Notes: generated from the letters alone by a model not told the origin. Shown: positions 7,192 to 14,718, numbered from the stretch's first letter. The stretch: 21,582 nucleotides of DNA from Candidatus Moranbacteria bacterium CG_4_8_14_3_um_filter_41_13 (GCA_002782305.1 PFHN01000106.1:1-21582); one strand, 5' to 3'. A program made the numbers and translations.

Positions 7192-7320
7192 ACAAGCAAC
7201 CTTTCTGGGGAGACAGTCGTTTTCTCCAGCGAGAAAACTTCTTGCGTGAACTTTTTTTCATCCGTCGAAACGACGAAACCATGCTGAAAAAAACTTCAAG
7301 CCTCCCAGAAAGATTCTTGT
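7192..7320 (-). ncRNA. Structured RNA element B (three-way junction; partner of element A)
   Basis: A 129-nt element between the glycyl-radical-domain gene and nrdG. P1: 7302-7320 with 7192-7211, about 19 bp with a bulged G at the same place as in element A. P2: GAA/TTC and a seven-T/seven-A arm (7289-7297 with 7248-7260) capped by CGTCG/CGACG. P3: GTTTTCTC/GAGAAAAC with a GCTG loop (7219-7238). Compared with element A, the 5' strand of P1 is almost identical (ATCTTTCTGGGAG) while its 3' strand, P2 base and P3 vary in a pairing-preserving way. It ends 48 nt before the nrdG ATG. No strong promoter is seen in the 40 bases before it, so it is probably part of the nrd transcript. Confidence 0.75.
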
Positions 7321-7360
7321 GAAAAAATTCTTTCTGCTTTTTCTGAAAAAATTACAGGAA

Positions 7361-7573
7361 TCAACACGCCACAAACTGATATTTTTCACAGAACTCGTTG
7401 TTAGCAGCGACGGTTTCTTGAAAGTGCTTGCGGGAATAGTGCTCGGCTTTCTTCCCAATATTGAAATGAGAAACAGGACGATGATACCCCATCACACGCG
7501 TCCACACTTCGCAATGTGTTCTCTTGGCTTCAAGTGTTTCTCCTTCCTCTACTACTGCTTTGTTTCCTGACAT
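7361..7573 (-). CDS. Stand-alone glycyl-radical domain of class III ribonucleotide reductase
   Basis: A 70-residue protein carrying what is normally the C-terminal tail of NrdD: CEVWTRVMGYHRPVSHFNIGKK, with Gly29 in R-V-M-G-Y as the expected radical residue, followed by a basic segment. The larger nrdD gene upstream stops after its zinc-binding region and lacks this motif. The gap between them is 32 nt and AT-rich, with stop codons, and contains a TATAAT (7593-7598), so the small protein may be made separately. Functionally it should insert into the NrdD active-site barrel and be activated by NrdG, in the way that YfiD supplies a spare glycyl domain to pyruvate formate-lyase. It has Cys21, Cys62 and a terminal Cys70 that might ligate metal. 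There is no Shine-Dalgarno site. A sequencing frameshift is unlikely since the linker has stops and the gap is non-coding. Confidence 0.8.
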   Translation of the reverse strand: MSGNKAVVEEGETLEAKRTHCEVWTRVMGYHRPVSHFNIGKKAEHYSRKHFQETVAANNEFCEKYQFVAC

Positions 7574-7605
7574 AAGTGTCTGTATTATGCTTATTATATT
7601 ATTTT

Positions 7606-9723
7606 TTATTTCACTTGTTTTACTTCTTGATACTTCTTCCGAGCTTCAGTGTCGAATCGCATTCCATTTTCGATACCGAGTTCTTTATCACACTTCGGAC
7701 AATAATCATATTCCCCTTCGAGATACCCATGCTTCGGACAAATCGAGAAGGTCGGCGTGATAGTGATATATGGCAAACGGAAATTGGAGAGAATACTTCG
7801 CACGAGATTACGGCAAGCCTCACCCGAGCTCACTTTCTCATTCATATAGCAATGAAGCACGGTACCACCAGTATACTTCGTCTGCAAATCATCCTGAAGT
7901 TTCAATACTTCAAAAACATCATCGGTATACCCGACCGGTATCTGTGAAGAGTTTGTATAGTAAGGAGCTTCTTCTGTCCCTGCCTGCAAAATATCAGGAA
8001 AACGCTTTTTATCTTCCTTAGCGAAACGATACGTCGTCCCTTCGGCTGGTGTTGCTTCGAGATTGAAAAAATTTCCTGTTTCTTCCTGATAATCCTTGAT
8101 CCGTTCTCGCATAAAATCGAGAATCTCGAGAGCAAATTTGTGACCTTCAGTTGTTGTAATATTTTCTTTGTCTTCAGTAAAATTACGAATAGCTTCATTA
8201 ATACCGTTCACACCAATCGTCGAGAAATGATTCTTCAAGTAGCCAAGATAGCGTTTCGTATATGGGAAGAGTCCAGCATCAATCCACTTCTGTACTTCTT
8301 TCCTTTTCATTTCGAGAGATACTTTAGCAAGATCCATCAGATATTCGATGCGTTTGAAAAACTTCTCTTTGTCACCTTTGGTGATATAGCCGATGCGAGC
8401 AGCGTTGATTGTCACCACTCCGATAGAACCCGTCATTTCAGCAGAACCGAAGAGTCCTCCACCACGCTTACGGAGCTCCCTCAAATCGAGCTGGAGACGA
8501 CAACACATCGAACGTACATCACTCGGATTGAGATCAGAGTTCACAAAGTTTTGGAAATATGGCGTACCGTATTTCGCCGTCATTTCAAACAGAGGCAAAT
8601 TCTTCGGATCATCCCATTTGAAATCCTTGGTCACGTTGTAAGTCGGAATCGGAAAGGTGAATGTCCGTCCTTTGGAATCTCCGTGTGACATTACTTCGAT
8701 AAAAGCTCGGTTCACAATATCCATTTCGTTTTGAAGTTCACCAAAGGTGTATTCAAATTCTTTGCCACCGAGGAAAAGTCTTTTCTCCTTCATATCTTCT
8801 GGGCAATCCCAATCAAGCGTGATATTCGTGAATGGTGTTTGTGTTCCCCAACGTGACGGAATATTCAAATTGAAAACAAAAGACTGAATATTTTGATGAA
8901 CATAATCATAGGTCTCTTCAGCTATGTACTTTTCTTCTGCTTCTTTCGAAGGAAACTTCATGCCATATTCCTTCACATCGGCCCGCAGTTCCATCTCGTG
9001 TTTCTTCACAAATGGTGCCATATAAGTATCAAAACTCGAAAATGCCTGAGCGCCTGCCCACTCATTCTGAAGTGTTCCGAGGAAATTTACCATCTGTGAT
9101 ACAGCGGAGTTCAGATGTTTCGGTGGAGCAGATTCTACTTTGTTTGGAACACCATTAAATCCTTCTTCGAGGAGCACACGAAGACTCCATCCAGCACAGT
9201 AGCCAGAGAACATATCCAGATCATGAATATGATAATCACCATTACGATGAGCATCACCAATGGCTTTGGGATAAATATGTGAGAGCCAATAGTTGGCAAT
9301 AACACTGCCAGCAGTATTGAGAATCAGGCCACCCAGAGAATAGCCTTGATTGGAATTCGCATTTACGCGCCAGTCAAGCTTCTCAAGATATTCTGTCACT
9401 GCCTTCTCAACCTGAATAACGACGTTTTTCTCTTCGCGCACTTCGCGACGTTTTTCTCGATAGAGAATATACGCCTTTGCAATATCAGCATAATCATGTT
9501 CAATCAAAACTTGCTCAACGCTGTCCTGAGCGTCCTCAACCGTTGGGATGCCGTCTTCAAATTTTTTTTCAAGATCCTTATATACCTCCTTCGCCAGTAC
9601 AGACACCTTCACTTCATTTTTCTTTCCAACTGCCTCAGCTGACTTCTCGATCGCACGTTCGATCTTCTCCAAGTCAAAATCCACAATCCCTCCGTTACGT
9701 TTCTGCACTTTGTAAATCGGCAT
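7606..9723 (-). CDS. nrdD: Anaerobic ribonucleoside-triphosphate reductase, large chain lacking the glycyl-radical tail
   Basis: Class III ribonucleotide reductase reduces ribonucleotides to deoxynucleotides under anaerobic conditions. The 705-residue protein has an N-terminal ATP-cone (about 1-95, starting IYKVQKRNGGIVDFDLEKIERAI), the YHIHDLD motif (about 164-170), the active-site cysteine region MCCRLQLDL (406-414) with the following RKRGGGLFGSAEMTGSIGVVTIN, and a C-terminal zinc site C662-PK-H665 and C675-PK-C678. A full NrdD would continue to an RVxGY glycyl-radical loop; here the protein stops 27 residues after the last zinc Cys and the loop is encoded by the next gene. The promoter carries a NrdR box, so repression by NrdR when dNTP/ATP is high is likely. 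nrdR itself is not in the window. Confidence 0.93.
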   Translation of the reverse strand: MPIYKVQKRNGGIVDFDLEKIERAIEKSAEAVGKKNEVKVSVLAKEVYKDLEKKFEDGIPTVEDAQDSVEQVLIEHDYADIAKAYILYREKRREVREEKNVVIQVEKAVTEYLEKLDWRVNANSNQGYSLGGLILNTAGSVIANYWLSHIYPKAIGDAHRNGDYHIHDLDMFSGYCAGWSLRVLLEEGFNGVPNKVESAPPKHLNSAVSQMVNFLGTLQNEWAGAQAFSSFDTYMAPFVKKHEMELRADVKEYGMKFPSKEAEEKYIAEETYDYVHQNIQSFVFNLNIPSRWGTQTPFTNITLDWDCPEDMKEKRLFLGGKEFEYTFGELQNEMDIVNRAFIEVMSHGDSKGRTFTFPIPTYNVTKDFKWDDPKNLPLFEMTAKYGTPYFQNFVNSDLNPSDVRSMCCRLQLDLRELRKRGGGLFGSAEMTGSIGVVTINAARIGYITKGDKEKFFKRIEYLMDLAKVSLEMKRKEVQKWIDAGLFPYTKRYLGYLKNHFSTIGVNGINEAIRNFTEDKENITTTEGHKFALEILDFMRERIKDYQEETGNFFNLEATPAEGTTYRFAKEDKKRFPDILQAGTEEAPYYTNSSQIPVGYTDDVFEVLKLQDDLQTKYTGGTVLHCYMNEKVSSGEACRNLVRSILSNFRLPYITITPTFSICPKHGYLEGEYDYCPKCDKELGIENGMRFDTEARKKYQEVKQVK

Positions 9724-9849
9724 ATACTTCTCTTTATGTTGATTAAATTTTTCTTCACGATACTTCTCTTTTTGAAAGAAAAAAGGTTTCTTAAAAAGTG
9801 CTTTCTCGTTTCAAGGAAATATCTCTCTCTTGAAATTGAAGTGTACTGT
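9724..9849 (-). promoter_or_regulatory. 125-nt leader of nrdD
   Basis: The sequence between the predicted transcription start and the nrdD ATG. It contains a TTTCAAG/CTTGAAA hairpin (9809-9835) and an AAGAAA...TTTCTT pairing nearer the gene. No gene is seen. The GAGAAG just before TATATG may serve as a weak ribosome site. Confidence 0.4.
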
Positions 9850-9855
9850 ATTTCT

Positions 9856-9864
9856 ATTATAGCA
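9856..9864 (-). promoter_or_regulatory. Extended -10 promoter of nrdD
   Basis: TGCTATAAT on the minus strand, a consensus extended -10 with no recognisable -35. It abuts and overlaps the NrdR box by one base, so a bound repressor would block RNA polymerase. Confidence 0.75.
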
Positions 9865-9879
9865 CACTACATATAGTGT
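9864..9879 (-). promoter_or_regulatory. NrdR box upstream of nrdD
   Basis: The 16-bp palindrome ACACTATATGTAGTGT matches the published NrdR-box pattern (acaCwAtATaTwGtgt) with only a G in place of the variable a. NrdR is the ATP-cone repressor of ribonucleotide reductase genes. Boxes usually come in pairs about 31-32 bp centre to centre; I could not see a convincing second box on either side. Confidence 0.8.
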
Positions 9880-10025
9880 ATTTCTGCTTTTGAGTGAGGT
9901 ACCGTTCTTTTTTTCTTCTTCTATATTACTCCTTTTCCTTCTTTTTGTACAACCCCTTTTTGGACGGCTTAATAGAGGCTTTTCAGAGCTTCCATCATTT
10001 TCAATTTCGGTTTTCTCAACAAAAA
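9880..10025. other. Gene-free stretch between copper operon terminator and nrdD control region
   Basis: No gene or convincing repeat. A TTGTAC plus 18-bp spacer plus TAATAT pair on the minus strand (around 9925-9955) could be a second, weaker upstream promoter for nrdD, but both hexamers are poor. Confidence 0.3.
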
Positions 10026-10051
10026 AATAGCCTCACTCTTGCAAGGCTATT
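10026..10051 (-). terminator. Intrinsic terminator of the copper operon
   Basis: An 8-bp stem AATAGCCT/AGGCTATT with a 10-nt loop, followed on the minus strand by TTTTTTG. It lies 21 bases after the SHOCT-domain gene. The opposite side also has a T run after it, so it could work both ways. Confidence 0.85.
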
Positions 10052-10072
10052 CTCGTTTTTCCGATGAAAAAT

Positions 10073-10342
10073 TTATACACTCAAATCCTTTTTCATCTGC
10101 TCAAACTGTTCCTTGGTGATTTCTCCCTTGGCGTAGCGTGCGCGGAGGACTTTCTCAGCTTCATCGCCCTGGGCTCCACCACAACAAGATCCACCGCCAT
10201 GATGACCCCCGTGGTAACCATAAGACATCATCCTCACGCCAGCAACAATCGCCCAAATAATCAGTCCCCAAAACAGAATCATAAAGAAGAATCCAAATCC
10301 TCCCATATATCCATACCCTTCTCCAATATATTCTCCCATCAT
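10073..10342 (-). CDS. SHOCT-domain small membrane protein with His/Cys cluster
   Basis: An 89-residue protein: Gly/Tyr-rich N-terminus, one transmembrane helix (about 16-38, FGFFFMILFWGLIIWAIVAGV), then YGYHGGHHGGGSCCGG, a likely metal-binding stretch, and a C-terminal SHOCT motif (AEKVLRARYAKGEITKEQFEQMKKDL, about 62-87). Proteins of this layout are common beside copper or other heavy-metal exporters. Here it is the last gene of a copper operon, 37 nt after the DUF302 gene. A role as a small metal-binding membrane partner is likely but not shown. The start reads ATATATGATGG, with a second Met directly after the first. Confidence 0.8.
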   Translation of the reverse strand: MMGEYIGEGYGYMGGFGFFFMILFWGLIIWAIVAGVRMMSYGYHGGHHGGGSCCGGAQGDEAEKVLRARYAKGEITKEQFEQMKKDLSV

Positions 10343-10379
10343 ATATTTATTGTTAAAAAATTATTCTTAAATAAATTAT

Positions 10380-10775
10380 TTATTCGATATTCTCCATCGC
10401 TTCGAGCATACGTATTTCTGCTTCATCCACCACCGGCTTGAGTGCTTCCTTTCCGACGACTCGCGACATCAGACTCGGTTTCTGGACTGCGATACGCACG
10501 ATGCCATCCTTCTCGTAGACAATCACGTTACACGGTAAAAGCAGTCCAATCTCTGTCTCTATCTGAAGTGCTTGATATGCCAACGATGGATTGCACATCC
10601 CCAGTATAACATACGGCTCCATATCCGCCCCAACCTTCTCCTTCATTTTAGTCTGCACATCGATCTCAGTCAACTGACCGAATCCCTCGAGCGCCAAGAC
10701 TTCTTTCACCTTCGCTATTGCTTCCGCAAACGGGAGCGATACCACCTTGCTGAATCCATAATTCGTTGTTTCCAT
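10380..10775 (-). CDS. DUF302 protein of the copper operon
   Basis: A 131-residue DUF302-family protein. The core ILGMCNPSLAYQALQIETEIGLLLPCNVIVYE is the family signature, with two cysteines (GMCNP and LLPCN). Biochemical function of the family is unknown; it is often found near metal resistance and redox genes. No signal peptide is visible, so it is probably cytoplasmic, and the two Cys could bind Cu(I), as an inference. It starts 17 nt after the copA stop and precedes the SHOCT gene. Confidence 0.85.
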   Translation of the reverse strand: METTNYGFSKVVSLPFAEAIAKVKEVLALEGFGQLTEIDVQTKMKEKVGADMEPYVILGMCNPSLAYQALQIETEIGLLLPCNVIVYEKDGIVRIAVQKPSLMSRVVGKEALKPVVDEAEIRMLEAMENIE

Positions 10776-10792
10776 ATATTTGTTATTACCGC

Positions 10793-13270
10793 TTATTTCT
10801 TTACTTGAATATCGAGTGTTGTCCCAGTTTGTTCAATGATTATAGTATCGTTTGTTTTTGTTTCCATACCGGAACTGAACTTCGCAAATTCAAAGAATCC
10901 AAAGGTGAAAACGGCCATCATCACCAATGGAGCAATGAGTGAAATATAATTTTTTTTGCCTGGTTTGAAAAGTCTGAGAAGAAGAGAATTCCCTACGACA
11001 GAGATAGAGCTCATCGCCATCGCTAGACCTGCCAATTCTGGTTTCAAAACAAGTCCAAATACGAAAAACACACGGGCGGCAATCGGAATACCAATCACAT
11101 TATAGAATAAAGCAAAAAACATATTCTGCCTTATTTTCCCCATCGTTTCTTTTGATAACTGGAACGCAGTGACGACATCATTCAAATCACTCTTCATAAT
11201 CACGATATTTCCTGCTTCCATCGCAATGTCAGTGCCCGACCCCATCGCGATACCCACATTCGATTGTGCCAATGCTGGGGCATCATTGATACCATCACCA
11301 ACCATAGCCACCCTACGGGTGGAATTTCCAATTTCTAATTTCCAATTTCCAAACTTCCCTTCCTGCAAGTCTTTTACCGCTTGAGCTTTTCCTTCTGGTA
11401 ATATTTCGGCTAATACATTTTTTTCATCAATGCCAACGAGCTTGGCAATAGCCTTGGCAGTACGAATATTATCGCCAGTGATCATCCATACCTCGATACC
11501 CATCTTTTGAAGTTTCATTACCGCTTCTCGTGAAGTAGCCTTTACAGTATCAGCTACAACAATTGTGCCCACTAATCCATCCTTTGTTGCGAGAATCATT
11601 GCGGTCTTTCCTTGCTCTTCCAGTCGTGACATCTTTCGTTCGATTTTATGTACTTCCAAACCAAGTGTTTCTTGCATCAACTTACGATTCCCGAAATAGT
11701 ACGTTGTACCATTCACATCACCTTGCACGCCATAACCTGGAATTGAATTGAAATTATATACTTCTTCCAATTGGGTACCTTTTTCCCCTGCATATGTGTA
11801 AATTGCTTCTGCAAGAGGATGCTCTGAAAGTTTTTCGAGACTGGCTGCAATTGCCATAATTTCGTCTTCATCTACAGATCCAAATGAAATCACATCAGTC
11901 ACTTCTGGTTTTCCATTAGTGAGTGTCCCTGTCTTGTCGAATATGACAGCAGAAACAGTACTCGCTGCTTCGAGAGCCTCACCGCCCTTCACAAGTATCC
12001 CGTATTCAGCACCTTTGCCAGTTCCTACCATTAGCGACGTCGGCGTCGCCAGTCCGAGAGCGCATGGACAAGCAATAACAATCACTGAAGTAAATGCCAT
12101 GAGAGCGAATGTGAGTGTTGATCCAAGAATCACATACCACACAACGAATGTGAGTATAGCTGTAATAATAACTGCTGGGACAAACCACGCTGAAATACTA
12201 TCTGCAAAATTCTGAATCGGTGCTTTTGACCCCTGAGCCTCTTCAATCAAACGAATAATTTGTGCTAATGTCGTTTCCGAACCCACACGTGTCGCCTCGA
12301 ATTCGAAACCCCCTGTTTTATTTATTGTTCCTCCAACAACCGTATCGCCAACATTTTTTTCCACTGGCAAACTTTCACCGGTTATCATTGATTCGTCAAC
12401 AGCCGAAGATCCCTTCATAATTTTTCCGTCAACAGGAATCTTCTCTCCAGGACGGACGATAACGATATCACCGTGAGCAACATCATCGATAGCGACGTCC
12501 ATTGTTTCTCCACTTCGCACGACGCGAGCCGTCTTGGATTGCAATCCCATCAATTTTTTGATGGCATCAGAGGTCTTACCTTTCGTACGAATTTCGAGCC
12601 ACTTTCCTAAAATAACAAATGTAATCAGATAAGCTGCCGTCTCAAAATACAGATCAGGGATTTTCGTTCCACCAATGCCAATAACAGATTTATTTGTAAT
12701 CACATACGTTACAAAATTGTACAAACTAAAGAAAAAGGCTGTACTTGTTCCGATGGCGATGAGACTATCCATATTGAACGTTTTCATTTTGAGTGCTGCC
12801 CACATTCCCTTATAGAATCCTACGCCGATAATAAATTGCACAGGGAGGGTGAGAAGGAGTGAAAATACACCAATATAAGGTGCAAGTGCTTTTTCTCCGG
12901 GGAGCCAATCGACAAAATCAAACAGCATAAAGTAAAGCATTGGAAAGCTCAGAATAGCACCAAAGAAAAGCTTATTGAAGTAGATTGAAGTTTCTTTCTC
13001 TCGTTTCCGCGTCTCATATTCTGTGTCTTTCTCATCCACTTCTTCGGCTTTATAACCTGCTTCCGCAATAGCGTCCATCAGTGTTCTTATTTGAGAAATA
13101 TCTTCATCAAATACAATAGATGCTTTTTCAGCCGAAAAATTGACTGTTGCACTTCTTACACCAGGAACCTTCTTGAGTCGTCTCTCGATAATATTCGCAC
13201 ACGACGAACAGTGCATACCAAAAAGAGAAAGACTTACCCTCTTTTCTCTCATTTTTTTTGTTGAGTTCAT
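10793..13270 (-). CDS. copA: Copper-exporting P1B-type ATPase
   Basis: An 825-residue Cu(I)-transporting ATPase that pumps copper out of the cytoplasm. Order: N-terminal HMA domain with GMHCSSC (18-24), two or more N-terminal helices, the actuator TGES, the CPC metal site (401-403) in IACPCALGLATPTS, phosphorylation motif DKTGTLT (445-451), HP locus SEHPLAEA, TGDN and GDGINDAP, then the final helices with FYNVIG and MAMSSISVVGNS, the Asn/Tyr/Met-Ser residues of Cu(I) pumps. Frame is open to an ATG at 13327, but that would overlap the previous gene; 13270 lies 11 nt after that stop and reads ATATATG (13252 is also possible). Between LQEG and VAMVGDG there is an extra stretch of about 13 residues (638-652) encoded by GGAAATT repeats and a palindrome. 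Confidence 0.95.
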   Translation of the reverse strand: MNSTKKMREKRVSLSLFGMHCSSCANIIERRLKKVPGVRSATVNFSAEKASIVFDEDISQIRTLMDAIAEAGYKAEEVDEKDTEYETRKREKETSIYFNKLFFGAILSFPMLYFMLFDFVDWLPGEKALAPYIGVFSLLLTLPVQFIIGVGFYKGMWAALKMKTFNMDSLIAIGTSTAFFFSLYNFVTYVITNKSVIGIGGTKIPDLYFETAAYLITFVILGKWLEIRTKGKTSDAIKKLMGLQSKTARVVRSGETMDVAIDDVAHGDIVIVRPGEKIPVDGKIMKGSSAVDESMITGESLPVEKNVGDTVVGGTINKTGGFEFEATRVGSETTLAQIIRLIEEAQGSKAPIQNFADSISAWFVPAVIITAILTFVVWYVILGSTLTFALMAFTSVIVIACPCALGLATPTSLMVGTGKGAEYGILVKGGEALEAASTVSAVIFDKTGTLTNGKPEVTDVISFGSVDEDEIMAIAASLEKLSEHPLAEAIYTYAGEKGTQLEEVYNFNSIPGYGVQGDVNGTTYYFGNRKLMQETLGLEVHKIERKMSRLEEQGKTAMILATKDGLVGTIVVADTVKATSREAVMKLQKMGIEVWMITGDNIRTAKAIAKLVGIDEKNVLAEILPEGKAQAVKDLQEGKFGNWKLEIGNSTRRVAMVGDGINDAPALAQSNVGIAMGSGTDIAMEAGNIVIMKSDLNDVVTAFQLSKETMGKIRQNMFFALFYNVIGIPIAARVFFVFGLVLKPELAGLAMAMSSISVVGNSLLLRLFKPGKKNYISLIAPLVMMAVFTFGFFEFAKFSSGMETKTNDTIIIEQTGTTLDIQVKK
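11308..11353 (-). repeat. GGAAATT-type tandem repeat plus palindrome inside copA
   Basis: On the minus strand four near-copies of GAAATT(G/A) run from 11353 to 11322, directly followed by the palindrome CCACCC-GTA-GGGTGG (11308-11322). The reading frame stays open and gives FGNWKLEIGN then STRRVA. The corresponding loop in ordinary CopA proteins is about 13 residues shorter, so this looks like an in-frame insertion of an intergenic-style repeat. Confidence 0.7.
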
Positions 13271-13281
13271 ATATGTTTGAG

Positions 13282-14631
13282 TTATTCTGTTACATTGATC
13301 ACTCCACGATACATACCCATCGAACAACTAAACGGAAGAGTGCCTGCTTCACCTGGCGTAAACTCAAGCACATTTTCTCCTGGCTTGAGAGTTTTCCTGA
13401 TACCAGCTTTCGGCATAGTAAAACTCGTAGCACAGGTGTATGAATCTTGCGAATCGATAATAAGTTTCACTGGTTGCCCTTTCTTCACCGTCAGTTGTTT
13501 CGGAGTATATCCGCTTGCATCCTGCACGATACGGATTACTTGCGCTTCTTGCTTCGCGGTAGTATTAGTGATGTTTCCTGTATTCACTTTTACCTCTGTT
13601 CTCTCTGACCCTAATTTTATCAAAACAGAACCATTCTGAAAGTTAAAAATACCAAGAGCGATTACGATAATACCCGCCGTCTTGAAGAAAAAACGTTTGA
13701 ATGCACCCTCCGCACTCGCTGCAATACCGCCAATACCAAGAAGTCCGGGAGCTGTGCCCAGTGCAAATGTTCCCATCGTGATGGCACCCACAAACACACT
13801 GCCTTGTGATACGACGAACAGTTGCACGAGCTGTGTAAATCCGCACGGAAGAAAAAATGTCATCATACCAAGCACCATCGTACGACGATGGCTATATTCT
13901 TTTTTTGTTTGCGACTGAATACCAAGAACCTTTGCAATACTTTTCGGTAATTGAAGTTTCCACATTGAAAGACGAGGAAAGAGTTCGAGAAGTTGCAGTC
14001 CGATAATGAACATCAGCCCTCCAATGAAAAGAGTCACCCACCCTACTGTCAGTGATGAAAGTTGAAACGTCGCACCTATCAGTCCGAGTAATCCTCCAAG
14101 AAAAGCAAAACCTACGATGCGCCCAATATTAAAATATATATTGGGAAAGAATTTCTGTTTCATACTTGCCTCCGGATGCATCTCACTATACCGTGCCGAA
14201 GCAGCAAGTACGAGTCCACCTATCATAGCCATACACGTCGAAAGTCCGGCCACAACTCCGAGCAGGAGTACAAAAGGCAAACTTGATAATTGCTCACCAG
14301 CTCCAAGAGAAATATTGAAAAGTCCCAATGCTTTCGCAAAAAGATACAAAACAAGTACAATACAGAGTGCGAACAGTGTTTCTATCCATATTGACATATC
14401 ATTACTCACCCACTTGCGACTTTCTTTTCCTAACCTATATCCAGCACTCACGATCGCTTTCTCAATAGCACTATCGCTTGGCTTTGATCCTTCGTACCAT
14501 ATTTCTGCTATTCCTTTACGGAAATTCGTCTTTACTTTTTTCACACCTGTGACAGTCGAGAGTTCATCTTCGGTGAGAAGCTCGCACGACCGACAGGTCA
14601 TTCCTGTGATATCGATGGTTATTTTATTCAT
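13282..14631 (-). CDS. HMA - SafE/UreH-like membrane domain - cupredoxin fusion
   Basis: A 449-residue three-part copper protein. Residues 1-70 form a heavy-metal-associated domain with GMTCRSC (10-16). Residues about 80-330 are a six- or seven-helix membrane domain of the SafE/UreH-like (DsbD/CcdA-related) type; conserved cysteine-containing segments include GLSTCMAMIGGL and FFLPCGFTQ. Residues about 355-449 resemble a cupredoxin/plastocyanin-like domain with candidate copper residues in YTCATSF and PFSCSMGMYRG. Such proteins are thought to handle copper across the membrane together with CopA, whose gene follows 11 nt after the stop. The ATG at 14631 is preceded by AAATAT. The combination supports copper efflux, storage or delivery; the direction of transfer cannot be told from sequence. 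Confidence 0.85.
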   Translation of the reverse strand: MNKITIDITGMTCRSCELLTEDELSTVTGVKKVKTNFRKGIAEIWYEGSKPSDSAIEKAIVSAGYRLGKESRKWVSNDMSIWIETLFALCIVLVLYLFAKALGLFNISLGAGEQLSSLPFVLLLGVVAGLSTCMAMIGGLVLAASARYSEMHPEASMKQKFFPNIYFNIGRIVGFAFLGGLLGLIGATFQLSSLTVGWVTLFIGGLMFIIGLQLLELFPRLSMWKLQLPKSIAKVLGIQSQTKKEYSHRRTMVLGMMTFFLPCGFTQLVQLFVVSQGSVFVGAITMGTFALGTAPGLLGIGGIAASAEGAFKRFFFKTAGIIVIALGIFNFQNGSVLIKLGSERTEVKVNTGNITNTTAKQEAQVIRIVQDASGYTPKQLTVKKGQPVKLIIDSQDSYTCATSFTMPKAGIRKTLKPGENVLEFTPGEAGTLPFSCSMGMYRGVINVTE

Positions 14632-14660
14632 ATATTTTTTATTTATTCAAAAAAATAAAA

Positions 14661-14686
14661 ACCATTCTCTATATAGATAGAATGGT
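14661..14686 (-). terminator. Terminator or attenuator just before the copper operon
   Basis: An 8-bp stem ACCATTCT/AGAATGGT with a 10-nt loop, followed on the minus strand by TTTTTATTTTTTTG. It ends about 25 nt before the ATG of the HMA-SafE-cupredoxin gene. It may end the upstream transcript, or attenuate an operon whose promoter lies further up. Confidence 0.7.
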
Positions 14687-14704
14687 AGCATAACGCAGAG
14701 AAAA

Positions 14705-14718
14705 AAGAAGTAGTTCTT
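14705..14718 (-). terminator. Weak hairpin with T tract after the secreted protein gene
   Basis: AAGAA/TTCTT around CTAC, followed on the minus strand by TTTTCTC. Only five A-T rich pairs, so a weak terminator, 26 nt after the upstream stop. Confidence 0.35.

Noticed and set aside
5422..7320. The two RNA copies as miniature inverted-repeat transposons
   Set aside because: No target-site duplication or terminal repeat pattern was seen, and changes between copies preserve stems, which is expected of an RNA rather than of inert copies. It cannot be fully excluded.
13271..13327. N-terminal extension of copA
   Set aside because: It would overlap the end of the HMA-SafE-cupredoxin gene and adds no known domain.
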